Positions 31,334 through 39,805 of a stretch of DNA of 64,000 bases are shown in pieces. Positions within the stretch are counted from its first letter, which is position 1, and every line of letters begins with the position of its first letter. The stretch lies in NCBI GenBank assembly GCA_964242415.1, contig CAXTAT010000002.1, forward strand, positions 1-64,000, given 5' to 3'. The position numbers were made by a program, and so were the translations under genes. The notes beneath the pieces are model-generated. The model was not told the DNA's origin. It did no database searches and saw only the letters and a list, made by a program, of their open reading frames with translations. Origin of the DNA: DASWOJ01 sp964242415 (GTDB lineage Bacteria > Pseudomonadota > Alphaproteobacteria > Acetobacterales > Acetobacteraceae).

Positions 31334-33325
31334 ATGCCGAGCGAAACCCTGACCCGCCCCCTAGTGGACTTCGACGCCAGCGGCGTGCCCCTTTCCCGTG
31401 AGGTCCTGGTTCACGAAACCCTGCCGGACCAGCTGCTTGAAGATGCAATCAGCCGGGCATCCGCGGCGCTGACCGACCGGCAGCGCAATGACGGCCATTG
31501 GGTGTTCGAGTTGGAGGCCGATGCGACGATCCCGGCCGAGTACGTGCTGCTGGAGCATTACCTGGACCGCATCGAGCCGGAACTGCAGGCGCGCATCGGC
31601 ATCTACCTGCGCCGCATCCAGGGCGTGCACGGCGGCTGGCCGCTGTTCCACGGCGGCGCGTTCAACCTGTCGGCCAGCGTCAAGGCGTACTATGCGCTGA
31701 AGGCAATCGGCGACGATCCCGCGGCGCCGCACATGGCCCGCGCCCGCGCCGCCATCCTGGCCGCCGGCGGGGCGGAGCGGACCAACGTGTTCACCCGCAT
31801 TCAGCTTGCGCTGTTCGGCCAGGTGCCCTGGCGCGCCGTGCCGGCCATGCCGGTCGAGATCATGCACCTGCCCCGGTGGTTCCCGTTCCACCTATCTAAG
31901 GTATCGTACTGGTCCCGCACCGTAATGGTGCCGCTGCTGGTGCTGATGGCGCTGCACCCCCGCGCCCGCAACCCGCGCGGCGTGGAGATCCAGGAGCTGT
32001 TCTGCACCCCGCCGGAGGAGGTGCGCGACTGGATACGCGGCCCCTACCGCAGTGGCTGGGGCGCGGTGTTCAAGGCCATCGACGGCGTGGTGCGTGTGGC
32101 CGAGCCGGCCTTCCCCGCCGCCATCCGCAGCCGCGCCATCGACGAGGCGGTGGCCTTCGTGACCGAGCGGCTGAACGGTGAGGACGGGCTGGGCGCCATC
32201 TATCCCGCCATGGCCAACACCGTCATGATGTTCGACGCCCTGGGCTATGCCGCCGACCACCCCCATGCCGTCACCGCCTGGGCTGCGGTGCGCAAGCTGC
32301 TGGTGGTGACGGAGGATGAGGCGTACTGCCAGCCCTGCCTGTCGCCCATCTGGGACACCAGCCTGGCCGGCCATGCGGTGGCGGAGGCGGAGGGCGTGGC
32401 GACGCCGGGCCTGGACGCCGCCTGCGCCTGGCTGGTTGAGCGGCAGGTGACGGAGCTGCGTGGCGACTGGGCGCAGTCCCGGCCGGATGCGACGCCCGGC
32501 GGCTGGGCGTTCCAGTACGAGAACGCGCATTACCCGGATGTGGACGACACCGCCGTGGTGGGCATGCTGCTGCACCGCAACGGCGACCCGGCGCATGCCG
32601 ACAGCATCGCCCGCGCCAAGGCGTGGGTGCTGGGGATGCAGAGCGCGAATGGCGGCTGGGGCGCCTTCGACGCCGACAACACGCACGACTACCTGAACCA
32701 TATCCCGTTCGCCGATCATGGCGCCCTGCTGGACCCGCCGACGGCCGACGTGACCGGGCGCTGCGTGTCGTTCCTGGCGCAGACGGGCATGGCGGCAGAC
32801 GAGCCGGCGATGGCCCGCGCCATCGGTTATTTGCGGCGGGACCAGGAGCCGGATGGAAGCTGGTTTGGCCGGTGGGGCACCAACTACATCTATGGCACCT
32901 GGTCGGTGCTGTGTGCCCTGAACGCCGCGGGGCTGCCGCATGACGACCCCACGATCCGCCGGGCCGCCGACTGGCTGCTGGCGCATCAAAGGGAGGATGG
33001 CGGCTGGGGCGAGGACGAGGACAGCTACGCCGCCGCCGCGCCCGGCCGCTATCACATCAGCACGCCGTCGCAGACGAGCTGGGCGTTGCTGGGCCTGATG
33101 GCGGCGGGCGAGACGGGGCCGGCGGTGGCCCGCGGCATCGCCTACCTGGCGGGCACGCAGCGGGAGGACGGCGAGTGGGACGAGGCGCCCTACACCGCCG
33201 TCGGGTTCCCTAAGGTGTTCTACTTGCGCTACCACGGCTACCGGCTGTTCTTTCCGTTGCTGGCCTTGGCGCGCTTCCGCAACCTGCAGCGTGGCAACAG
33301 CCGCCGCGTCAGCTACGGCTTCTAG
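31334..33325 (+). CDS. shc: Squalene-hopene cyclase
   Basis: 663 aa. The catalytic DXDD motif is D402-V-D-D405 in YPDVDDTAVV, which protonates squalene to start the polycyclisation to hopene. Several QW-type repeats are visible (GGWGAFDADNTHDY, DGSWFGRWGTNYIYGTWS, DGGWGEDEDSY), which stabilise the alpha-barrel fold. The enzyme is a monotopic inner-membrane protein. Also called hpnF in this cluster. The ATG at 31334 is used; an upstream in-frame start at 31304 would lie within the hpnE coding end. Composite repeat C begins eight bases after the stop. Confidence 0.96.
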   Translation: MPSETLTRPLVDFDASGVPLSREVLVHETLPDQLLEDAISRASAALTDRQRNDGHWVFELEADATIPAEYVLLEHYLDRIEPELQARIGIYLRRIQGVHGGWPLFHGGAFNLSASVKAYYALKAIGDDPAAPHMARARAAILAAGGAERTNVFTRIQLALFGQVPWRAVPAMPVEIMHLPRWFPFHLSKVSYWSRTVMVPLLVLMALHPRARNPRGVEIQELFCTPPEEVRDWIRGPYRSGWGAVFKAIDGVVRVAEPAFPAAIRSRAIDEAVAFVTERLNGEDGLGAIYPAMANTVMMFDALGYAADHPHAVTAWAAVRKLLVVTEDEAYCQPCLSPIWDTSLAGHAVAEAEGVATPGLDAACAWLVERQVTELRGDWAQSRPDATPGGWAFQYENAHYPDVDDTAVVGMLLHRNGDPAHADSIARAKAWVLGMQSANGGWGAFDADNTHDYLNHIPFADHGALLDPPTADVTGRCVSFLAQTGMAADEPAMARAIGYLRRDQEPDGSWFGRWGTNYIYGTWSVLCALNAAGLPHDDPTIRRAADWLLAHQREDGGWGEDEDSYAAAAPGRYHISTPSQTSWALLGLMAAGETGPAVARGIAYLAGTQREDGEWDEAPYTAVGFPKVFYLRYHGYRLFFPLLALARFRNLQRGNSRRVSYGF

Positions 33326-33332
33326 CCCGTTT

Positions 33333-33483
33333 CCCCCTCTCCCTCCGGGAGAGGGCCGGGGTGAGGGGGGTCTCTGCCGCCGGGGGATGGAGTGGCGCCG
33401 CCGTTGGACCTTCGGGGGTTTCCGGGGGCGGGGATCGTGCTGCCCCCCTCACCCCGGCCCTTTCCCGGAGGGAGAGGGAGAAG
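33333..33483. repeat. Composite palindromic repeat C between shc and hpnG
   Basis: Left arm CCCTCTCCCTCCGGGAGAGG followed by GCCGGGGTGAGGG; right arm CCCTCACCCCGGCCC then TTTCCCGGAGGGAGAGGG. Total about 151 bp. The right arm overlaps the 5' part of the hpnG reading frame. Confidence 0.8.
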
Positions 33484-34147
33484 GACAGCCGCTATCCTTG
33501 CGAAGCCTCCTGGATTTGTTGTTGGCTTGGCCGCTGAAGCCCGGATCGTCCGACACCTGGGCGCGAAGGTTGCCATCGGCGGCGGCAGCGCGGCAGGCGC
33601 GGCGCAGGTCGCCGAGGCCCTGGCCCCCCACGTCTCCGCCCTTATCAGCTTCGGCCTTGCCGGCGGCCTCGACACGACCCTGCTGCCTGGCGCCCTGCTG
33701 GTCCCCGCCATGGTGCTGGCCGAGGACGGCGCCTGGTCCACCGACCCTGCCCTGTCCGCCTGGCTCGGCGGTGCCACCCCCGGCGCCCTGTTCGGGGACG
33801 GCGCCATCCTGGCCACCGCTGCCGCCAAGGCCGCCCTGCGCGCCCGCACCGGCGCCGTCGCGGTCGATCTGGAAAGCGCCGCCGTCGCCCGCATCGCCGC
33901 CCGGCACGGCCTGCCCTTCGCCGTGCTGCGCGCCGTCTGTGACCCCGCCGGCCGCACGCTGCCCCGTGCCGCCCTGGTGGCACTGGACGCGCAGGGCCGC
34001 ATCGGCCCGCTGCGCGTCGCTGCCGCTGTCCTGGCGCGTCCCTGGGACATCCCCGCCCTGATCGCCCTGGGAGCCGACGCCGCCCAGGCCCGACGCGCAT
34101 TGGTCACTCGCGTTGCCGCCATCGGAACGATAGGGTCAGGCGCATGA
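33392..34147 (+). CDS. hpnG: Adenosylhopane nucleosidase/phosphorylase HpnG, start inside a repeat
   Basis: 251 aa from the GTG at 33392. The conserved protein begins about residue 43 with VVGLAAEARIVRHLG. SFGLAGGLDTTLLPGALLVP and VDLESAAVARIAARHGLPFA are the purine-nucleosidase hallmarks. HpnG removes adenine from adenosylhopane to form the ribosyl intermediate of bacteriohopanetetrol. No ATG, GTG or TTG exists in frame between the repeat and the conserved start. The N-terminal 35 residues from GTG 33392 are therefore repeat-encoded, or initiation uses a rare codon. hpnH, the usual partner that makes adenosylhopane, is not in the window. Confidence 0.85.
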   Translation: MAPPLDLRGFPGAGIVLPPSPRPFPGGRGRRTAAILAKPPGFVVGLAAEARIVRHLGAKVAIGGGSAAGAAQVAEALAPHVSALISFGLAGGLDTTLLPGALLVPAMVLAEDGAWSTDPALSAWLGGATPGALFGDGAILATAAAKAALRARTGAVAVDLESAAVARIAARHGLPFAVLRAVCDPAGRTLPRAALVALDAQGRIGPLRVAAAVLARPWDIPALIALGADAAQARRALVTRVAAIGTIGSGA

Positions 34148-35151
34148 CCCCTCTCAAGCCCGCCTCCCGCTATCCTGCGATGAACGATCCGCAGGCGCAG
34201 CCGCGCTATGCCGGCATTCCCACCTTCTTCCGCGCCCCGGTCGCGCAGAGCCTGGCAGACGCCGACATCGGCCTGATCGGCGTGCCGTTCGACGGCGGCG
34301 TCACCAACCGCCCCGGCGCGCGGCACGGCCCGCGCGAGGTTCGCAACCAGTCGAGCCTGCTGCGCCCCATCAACACCGCCACCGGCGCCGCTCCCTTCAC
34401 CGACCTGCGGGTGCGCGACCTCGGCGACTGCTGGATCGAGCAGCCTTATGGCCTTGAGGGCGCCCTGGCGGAGATCGAGGCGTTCTACCGCCGCGTGGTG
34501 GAGGCGGGCGTCACCCCGGTGACGGTCGGCGGCGACCACTCCATCGCGTTCCCGATCCTGCGGGCCGTGGCAGCATCAGGGCCGATCGGCATGGTCCACA
34601 TCGACGCGCACGGCGACACCGGCGACGACTACATGGGCAGCCGCTACCAGCACGGCACGCCGTTCCGCCGGGCGGTGGAAGAAGGGCTGCTGGACCCCAA
34701 GCGGGTGATCCAGATCGGCCTGCGCGGCACCAGCACCGTGCCCGGCAGCCTGTGGCGGTTCAGCGAGGACAGCGGCATGCGGGTGATGCCGATGGACGAA
34801 CTGCACGACCGCGGCTGGCGCTGGGCGGTCGAGGAGGCGCGGCGGGTGGTCGGCAACGCGCCATGCTACTTGTCGTTCGACATCGACAGCCTGGACCCGG
34901 TCTGGGCGCCCGGCACCGGCACGCCGGAGGCCGGCGGCCTGACGATGATCGAGGCGCAACGCATCGTGCGGGGCCTGATGGGGCTGGACGTGGTTGCCGC
35001 CGACATGGTGGAGGTGTCGCCGCCGTTCGACGTGGGCGGGCTGACGGCATTCCACGGCGCGACGATGCTGTTCGAGATCCTGTGCGTGGTGGGCGCGGCC
35101 CGGATGGCCCATAATGCTGCTCCCTCTCCCTCCGGGAAAGGGCCGAGGTGA
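34144..35151 (+). CDS. Agmatinase / guanidinobutyrase-family ureohydrolase
   Basis: 335 aa. Binuclear manganese ligands are visible: GGDHS (H132), HIDAHGDT (D154, H156, D158) and SFDIDSLDP (D246, D248). The enzyme hydrolyses a guanidino compound to urea; agmatine or guanidinobutyrate are the likely substrates, and the sequence alone does not decide. It starts within the last codons of hpnG (ATGA), so it is translated from the hopanoid operon. The last ten residues (SPSGKGPR end) come from the left arm of a repeat C copy, so the original C-terminus has been replaced. Confidence 0.88.
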   Translation: MTPLKPASRYPAMNDPQAQPRYAGIPTFFRAPVAQSLADADIGLIGVPFDGGVTNRPGARHGPREVRNQSSLLRPINTATGAAPFTDLRVRDLGDCWIEQPYGLEGALAEIEAFYRRVVEAGVTPVTVGGDHSIAFPILRAVAASGPIGMVHIDAHGDTGDDYMGSRYQHGTPFRRAVEEGLLDPKRVIQIGLRGTSTVPGSLWRFSEDSGMRVMPMDELHDRGWRWAVEEARRVVGNAPCYLSFDIDSLDPVWAPGTGTPEAGGLTMIEAQRIVRGLMGLDVVAADMVEVSPPFDVGGLTAFHGATMLFEILCVVGAARMAHNAAPSPSGKGPR

Positions 35152-35280
35152 GGGAGTCTTGCTTGCCTATACAGCGCCATTGACCGTGGGCAGTGCCGGA
35201 ACCGGGCTGCCTGCGCCGAGAGGATGCCGCTGAAAGACCCCCTCACCCCGGCCCTCTCCCGAAGCGGGAGAGGGAGCAGG
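35119..35280. repeat. Composite palindromic repeat C after the ureohydrolase gene
   Basis: Paired inverted arms (CTCCCTCTCCCTCCGGGAAA ... CCCTCACCCCGGCCCTCTCC) about 162 bp long. It supplies the end of the ureohydrolase gene on the plus strand and the end of a DUF1127 gene on the minus strand. Confidence 0.8.
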
Positions 35281-35512
35281 CAGCGTTACCAGCCGTGTCC
35301 CACACCGGCCGGGACGCCAGGCTGCGCGGCCCGTTCAGCGGAATGCCAATGTCGGCCAGGGTATGACGGTCAAGCCCTGCAAGCTGCTGCTCGGTCTCAC
35401 GCGCGGCAGCCGCGGCCAGGATCGACCTGAAGCCGGCCTGAACGCACCCGATCAGGTATAGGAGGACGGATGTGCCGACCTGGGACCGAAGGGCGAGGGA
35501 CATGCTGTTCAT
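35243..35512 (-). CDS. DUF1127 small protein (first of two)
   Basis: 89 aa. The C-terminal half contains the DUF1127 signature (TEQQLAGLDRHTLADIGI), an Arg/Asp-rich helix pair linked in alphaproteobacteria to phosphate, carbon and RNA metabolism. The start ATG at 35512 begins MNSMSLALRSQVG. The last twelve residues (SLSRFGRGPG end) are encoded by the right arm of repeat C, so the original end has been altered. A second DUF1127 gene follows upstream on the same strand. Confidence 0.75.
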   Translation of the reverse strand: MNSMSLALRSQVGTSVLLYLIGCVQAGFRSILAAAAARETEQQLAGLDRHTLADIGIPLNGPRSLASRPVWDTAGNAACSLSRFGRGPG

Positions 35513-35605
35513 GGCGGGCTCCTGCTGCTCGCCGAGGACCGGCGCAGCAGGACCATGCCGGAGCAGCGCCAAGGCCGATGTGACGGGCATGACACCGGCA
35601 CCGGC

Positions 35606-35839
35606 TCACCGGATGCGGGTTGCCGTGTCCCATGCGGGCCGGGCCGCCTCCATGCTCGCGTCGCCGCGGCTGACGCCGATGTCGGCCAGCATCCGGTCGT
35701 CCATCTCGGCCAGCAGGCGGCGGGTCTGGTGGGCGCGGACCATGACAGCCAACGCCGTCCAGCCGGTGCGGGCCATGCTGCGGATCGTGCGGTGAGGGAC
35801 AAGGCTTGTGGTCCGGGTCTGCGTCATCAGCGCTGCCAT
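35606..35839 (-). CDS. DUF1127 small protein (second of two)
   Basis: 77 aa from the ATG at 35839, which has AGGAG seven bases upstream. LLAEMDDRMLADIGVSRGDA is the DUF1127 signature. The N-terminus is basic. It lies divergent to the LysR-type regulator at 35937 with the LTTR-like sites between them, a common arrangement in Rhodospirillales that suggests direct control of the DUF1127 pair by the LysR protein. Confidence 0.82.
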   Translation of the reverse strand: MAALMTQTRTTSLVPHRTIRSMARTGWTALAVMVRAHQTRRLLAEMDDRMLADIGVSRGDASMEAARPAWDTATRIR

Positions 35840-35906
35840 TTGAAGCTCCTGCGTGTTGGCAACGGGAACATGGGCCACCACGCCCCATCATGGAAACGAA
35901 TTGCAC

Positions 35907-35934
35907 TGATGCGATGCATCAACTACGCTGATGC
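35907..35934. promoter_or_regulatory. Alternating TGATGC/GCATCA half-sites in the LysR-DUF1127 intergenic region
   Basis: TGATGC (35907-35912), GCATCA (35916-35921) and TGATGC (35929-35934) form overlapping inverted repeats. GCATCA-N7-TGATGC contains the T-N11-A architecture of LysR-type binding sites. The last half-site overlaps the possible start at 35931, favouring initiation at 35937. Confidence 0.5.
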
Positions 35935-35936
35935 TC

Positions 35937-36830
35937 ATGACGCATCCCAGCCTCGACCCCGACCTGCTGCGAACCTTCACCTGCATCGCGGAGGAGGGCA
36001 GCTTCACCCGTGCGGCGCAGCGCGTCGGCCGCACGCAATCGGCGGTCTCCATGCAGATGCAGCGGCTAGAGGGCCTGCTCGGCGAGCGCCTGCTGTCCCG
36101 CGGCAAGGGCGGCGCCGTCCACCTGACCCCGCATGGCGAGTTCCTGCTGCACCGCGCGCGCGACCTGCTGGCGCTCAACGACGATATCTGGACCAGCTTC
36201 CGCGTGCCTGCCGTCCATGGCACCGTCCGTCTGGGCACGCCGGACGACTACGCGCTGCGCTACCTGCCGCAGATCCTGAAGCGGTTTGCCGAGAGCCATC
36301 CCTCCGTGCAGGTCGATGTGCTGTGCCTGCCGTCCTCCGAACTGGTCGAGCGGTTGAGGGCGGGGGAGCTTGACCTGACCCTGTGCTCCGACGGAAACCG
36401 GCCCCGCGGCATGGTGGCGGAGCCGTTGTGGCGGGGGCCGCTGCACTGGATCACCTCGACCCGGCACGCCCCGCACCGGCTGGACCCGCTGCCGGTGGCG
36501 CTGGCCGGTGACCACTGCACCTGGGCGGCCGCGGCGATCCGCGCACTGGACGGGGCCGGGCGGCGCTACCGCATGGCCTACCGGTCGGCGACGCAGCTGG
36601 GCACCCAAGCGCCGGTGGTGGCCGGGCTGGCCGTCACGGTGGCCACGATTTCCTGGTTGCCGGAGGGCTTGCGGCCGGTACGCCCGGAGGAAGGGCTGCC
36701 GCCGCTGCCGGAGTTCGGCATCCTGCTGCTGCGCAACCCGGAAGCCCGGCAGCCGATGACGGACGCGCTGGCCGCCTACATTACCGACACCTTCCGCTCC
36801 GAGAGCGTACGCAGCCCGGTGGCGGCGTAG
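35937..36830 (+). CDS. LysR-family transcriptional regulator
   Basis: 297 aa. The N-terminal winged HTH (residues 6-65) has TFTCIAEEGSFTRAAQRVGR and TQSAVSMQMQRLE. The effector-binding domain covers about 90-290. In alphaproteobacteria this subtype, adjacent to a divergent DUF1127 gene, is widespread, and its ligand is unknown. ATG 35937 is used because the competing ATG at 35931 overlaps the putative operator. The stop is followed at once by the convergent tam gene. Confidence 0.93.
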   Translation: MTHPSLDPDLLRTFTCIAEEGSFTRAAQRVGRTQSAVSMQMQRLEGLLGERLLSRGKGGAVHLTPHGEFLLHRARDLLALNDDIWTSFRVPAVHGTVRLGTPDDYALRYLPQILKRFAESHPSVQVDVLCLPSSELVERLRAGELDLTLCSDGNRPRGMVAEPLWRGPLHWITSTRHAPHRLDPLPVALAGDHCTWAAAAIRALDGAGRRYRMAYRSATQLGTQAPVVAGLAVTVATISWLPEGLRPVRPEEGLPPLPEFGILLLRNPEARQPMTDALAAYITDTFRSESVRSPVAA

Positions 36831-36831
36831 C

Positions 36832-37602
36832 CTAGCGCGTCCCCACCATGAACAGCCGCGGGAACGGCAGCAGCACGGCGCCGTCCGGCAGCGCCGGGTA
36901 AGCCGCGGCGACGGCATCGCGGTAGCGGCGCAGGAACCCGGCCCGTTCCCCATCGTCCAGCGGGGCCAGGAACGGGCGCAGGCCGCTACCCTTGAACCAC
37001 TCCACCACGGCGTCCGCGCCGCCGGCCAGGGTGTGGAAGTAGGTCGTGCGCCACACGTCAACCCGGCTGCACCCCGGGCGCAGCACACCGTAGTACCAGT
37101 CCGCCGACCCCATTCCGGTTCGCGCCCCGGCGGCGGCGGCCAGCTTGGCGGCCCACGGACCCTCCGCGGCGACCTGGCGCATCAGCCGGTGCGCCGGCTC
37201 GTTGAGGTTATCCGGCATCTGCACCGCCAGGCTGCCGCCCGGCGCCAGGCGGCCCAACAGGCGCGGCAGCAGCGCCGCATGGTCCGGCACCCATTGCAGC
37301 ACGGCGTTGGCCAGCAGCACGTCGAACGGCCCCGGCGCGTCCCACGCCGCGATGTCCGCAACCGCGAAATGCAAGCTCGGCAGGCGCTGCTTGGCGGCGG
37401 CGATCATCTCGGCGGAACTGTCTAGGCCCGAAATCCCGGCGCCTGGGAAGCGGGCGGCCAGCACCTCGGTCGAGTTGCCGGGGCCGCAGCCGAGGTCCAC
37501 CACCGTGCGAGCGTCGCCGCCGGGGATAGCGGCCACGAGGTCGCGCACCGGGCGGGTGCGGTCGTCCTCAAACGCAAGGTATTGCGCGGGCGACCAGGTC
37601 AC
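36832..37602 (-). CDS. tam: Trans-aconitate 2-methyltransferase
   Basis: 256 aa class I methyltransferase. It has the SAM motif VVDLGCGPGNSTEVLAARFP, LDSSAEMIAAAKQRLP, NAVLQWVPDH and QMPDNLNEPAH, which together are characteristic of Tam. It methylates trans-aconitate, an aconitase inhibitor formed spontaneously, so it detoxifies a TCA-cycle by-product. Length as expected. Confidence 0.92.
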   Translation of the reverse strand: MTWSPAQYLAFEDDRTRPVRDLVAAIPGGDARTVVDLGCGPGNSTEVLAARFPGAGISGLDSSAEMIAAAKQRLPSLHFAVADIAAWDAPGPFDVLLANAVLQWVPDHAALLPRLLGRLAPGGSLAVQMPDNLNEPAHRLMRQVAAEGPWAAKLAAAAGARTGMGSADWYYGVLRPGCSRVDVWRTTYFHTLAGGADAVVEWFKGSGLRPFLAPLDDGERAGFLRRYRDAVAAAYPALPDGAVLLPFPRLFMVGTR

Positions 37603-37665
37603 GCGGGCAACCCGGTCAGGCCCGCCGCCAGGTCATGCATGCCGCGGGCTCGCAGGGCTGGGGAT

Positions 37666-38145
37666 TTATAGGGCCGCCAGCACGCTCTCGGCCTTGCTGA
37701 CCTCGAACTCGCCCGGCCCCTCGACGCCCAGGTGCGTGACCTTGCCGTCCTCCACCACCATCGCATAGCGCTGGCTCCGCATGCCCAGGCCGCGGGCGGT
37801 GAGATCCAGCTCCAGCCCCAGCGCCTTGGCCAGCGCGCCGGACCCGTCGGCCAGCATGAGGATGCGGTCGTCAACGCCCAGGTCCTTGCGCCAGGCGTCC
37901 ATCACGAACACGTCGTTGACAGCGGTGCAGACGACGGTGTCCACGCCCTTCGCCTTCAGGGCGTCCAGGTTCTGCAGAAAGCCCGGCACGTGCCGCACGC
38001 TGCAGGTCGGCGTGAAGGCGCCGGGCGTGGCGAACAACACGACCTTCTTGCCGGCGAACACGTCGGCGGTGGACACCTCCTTCGGCCCCTCCGCGGTGGC
38101 GGCTGACAGCTTCATGGCGGGCATGGCATCACCAGTCTTGATCAT
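37666..38145 (-). CDS. Peroxiredoxin, Prx5/AhpE-like (glutaredoxin-type) family
   Basis: 159 aa. The peroxidatic Cys is in GAFTPTCS (C48) with Thr and Pro at the usual positions, and DLGVDDRILMLADGSG is a Prx5-type segment. It reduces hydrogen peroxide and alkyl hydroperoxides in the cytoplasm. It is monocistronic between tam and the YqgE gene, with a short intergenic region holding no clear OxyR site. Confidence 0.92.
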   Translation of the reverse strand: MIKTGDAMPAMKLSAATAEGPKEVSTADVFAGKKVVLFATPGAFTPTCSVRHVPGFLQNLDALKAKGVDTVVCTAVNDVFVMDAWRKDLGVDDRILMLADGSGALAKALGLELDLTARGLGMRSQRYAMVVEDGKVTHLGVEGPGEFEVSKAESVLAAL

Positions 38146-38267
38146 AGCAGGCGTCCTTAACAGGGTTTCCCGCTGTGTTAACGCCCCCGGGCGGTCGAGT
38201 CACCAGCCCTGCCCCGATTGCCTCGGCCCCGCTTGCCTTGCCATGGTGCCAAACCAACATATGCACA

Positions 38268-38834
38268 ATGCTTGATGAAGACACCAATCTGACGGGGCAA
38301 CTGCTGATTGCCATGCCTGCCATGGAGGATTCCCGCTTTGCCCAGAGCGTGATCCTACTATGCGCCCACACGGACGAGGGCGCGATGGGCATCGTGCTGA
38401 ACCAGCCGCTCGCCAAGCCGAGCTTCGACGCCCTGTTGGAGCAGTTGGACGTGACGCCGGTGCCGCCGGCCCGGACGATCCAGCTTTGCCGGGGCGGGCC
38501 GGTGGATGGCGGGCGAGGGTTCGTGCTGCATACCTCGGACTGGACGTGCGACGGCAGCCTGGTGGTGGATGACAACCTGGCCCTGACTGCCAGCCTGGAC
38601 GTGCTGCAGGAGATCGCGCGCGGCGGCGGGCCGAAGGAGGGCCTGCTGGCGCTGGGCTATGCCAGTTGGGGGCCGGGGCAGTTGGACCGGGAAATGGGCG
38701 AGAACGTCTGGCTGTCCGCGCCGAACAAGCTGGGGCTGCTGTTCGACGCCGACCATGAGACGAAGTGGCTCCGCGCGCTGGCGATCCTGCGGATCGACCC
38801 GCTGCTGCTGTCGGGGACTGCGGGGCACGCCTAG
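38268..38834 (+). CDS. YqgE/AlgH family protein (UPF0301)
   Basis: 188 aa. LTGQLLIAMPAMEDSRFAQS, GAMGIVLNQPL and CRGGPVDGGRGFVLH are the conserved family segments. The family is near-universal in proteobacteria; its function is not settled, although it was first linked to alginate regulation. The start ATG at 38268 is chosen because the upstream in-frame part is not conserved in composition. Confidence 0.9.
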   Translation: MLDEDTNLTGQLLIAMPAMEDSRFAQSVILLCAHTDEGAMGIVLNQPLAKPSFDALLEQLDVTPVPPARTIQLCRGGPVDGGRGFVLHTSDWTCDGSLVVDDNLALTASLDVLQEIARGGGPKEGLLALGYASWGPGQLDREMGENVWLSAPNKLGLLFDADHETKWLRALAILRIDPLLLSGTAGHA

Positions 38835-38906
38835 CGCTCACCGCGCTTGACTGTGACCGGCTCCGTTCCGAACTGGGAGCAACTGCCCACGACGTAAGGA
38901 GGGCTT

Positions 38907-38933
38907 CCTTCTCTCTCCGGGAGAGGGAGAAGG
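38907..38933. repeat. Single hairpin of the repeat C type
   Basis: CCTTCTCTCTCCGGGAGAGG followed by GAGAAGG: a near-perfect palindrome between the convergent YqgE and HAD genes, likely to act as a bidirectional terminator. Confidence 0.65.
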
Positions 38934-38953
38934 CAGGTGGCATTTTTATGCTG

Positions 38954-39805
38954 CTACCAAACGAAATGCTGGATGCAGGCCACCGGCGACAGCCCGGCTG
39001 CAGCCGCCTCCGCCTCCGTCCGGGCATCGTCGCCGCCCAGGTGCGCCCCGTGCAGCCCGCCCAGCACCCAGCACGCATCCAGCCCCACCGCTGCCGCCCC
39101 GGCGATGTCGGTCCGCAGCGCGTCGCCCACCGCCAGCACGCGGGCGCCTGGCAGCGCCAGCATGTCCAGCACCGGGCGGTAAATGGCCGGGTCGGGCTTG
39201 CCCAGCGAGCGCACGTCGCCGCCCATCGCGGCATAGCGCACCGCCAGCGTCCCGGCGCACACCACGCGGACGCCGCCGCGGATCACCTCCAGGTCCGGGT
39301 TGGCGCAGATCATCGGTAGCCCGGCCGCGGCGCTGGCCTGCAGCACCGGGTCGTAGTGCGACGGGTCGGTCTGCGGCGCATGGTCGTCCGGACCCGTGTT
39401 GAGCATGAACTCCGCGCCGTCCGGGCCATCGAACACATGCAGGTCCAGCCCGGCCATCACGCCGCGGTCCCGCTCCGGCCCCAGGTGGAACACGCGGGTG
39501 CCCAGTGCGGCATACCAGGGGTCCGGCCGGTCGCGCAGCATCAGGTAGGCGGCCTCCCCAGAGGTCATCACCCCGTCATACCAGGCGTCCTCGATCCCCA
39601 TGCGGCGCAGTTGCCGCTGGATGGAGTCCGCCCGGCGCGGCGCGTTGGACAGCAGCACCACCCGCTTGCCCGCCGCCCGCAGCGCCGCCATGCAGTCCGC
39701 CGCGCCGGCGTAGGGCCGCACGCCATCGTGAATGACGCCCCACAGGTCCAGGATGAAGCCGTCGTACTCGCCCGCGATGGCGCGGAAGCCCGGCAAGGCC
39801 CTCAT
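38954..39805 (-). CDS. HAD-superfamily IIA hydrolase
   Basis: 283 aa. HAD motif I FILDLWGVIHDG (nucleophile D20), motif II LLSNAPRR, and the C-terminal SLGKPDPAIY plus VGDALRTDIAGA segments give a complete type IIA phosphatase of the NagD/p-nitrophenylphosphatase-like subgroup found in alphaproteobacteria. Physiological substrate unknown. The start overlaps the pyrD stop, so the two are co-translated. Confidence 0.9.
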   Translation of the reverse strand: MRALPGFRAIAGEYDGFILDLWGVIHDGVRPYAGAADCMAALRAAGKRVVLLSNAPRRADSIQRQLRRMGIEDAWYDGVMTSGEAAYLMLRDRPDPWYAALGTRVFHLGPERDRGVMAGLDLHVFDGPDGAEFMLNTGPDDHAPQTDPSHYDPVLQASAAAGLPMICANPDLEVIRGGVRVVCAGTLAVRYAAMGGDVRSLGKPDPAIYRPVLDMLALPGARVLAVGDALRTDIAGAAAVGLDACWVLGGLHGAHLGGDDARTEAEAAAAGLSPVACIQHFVW

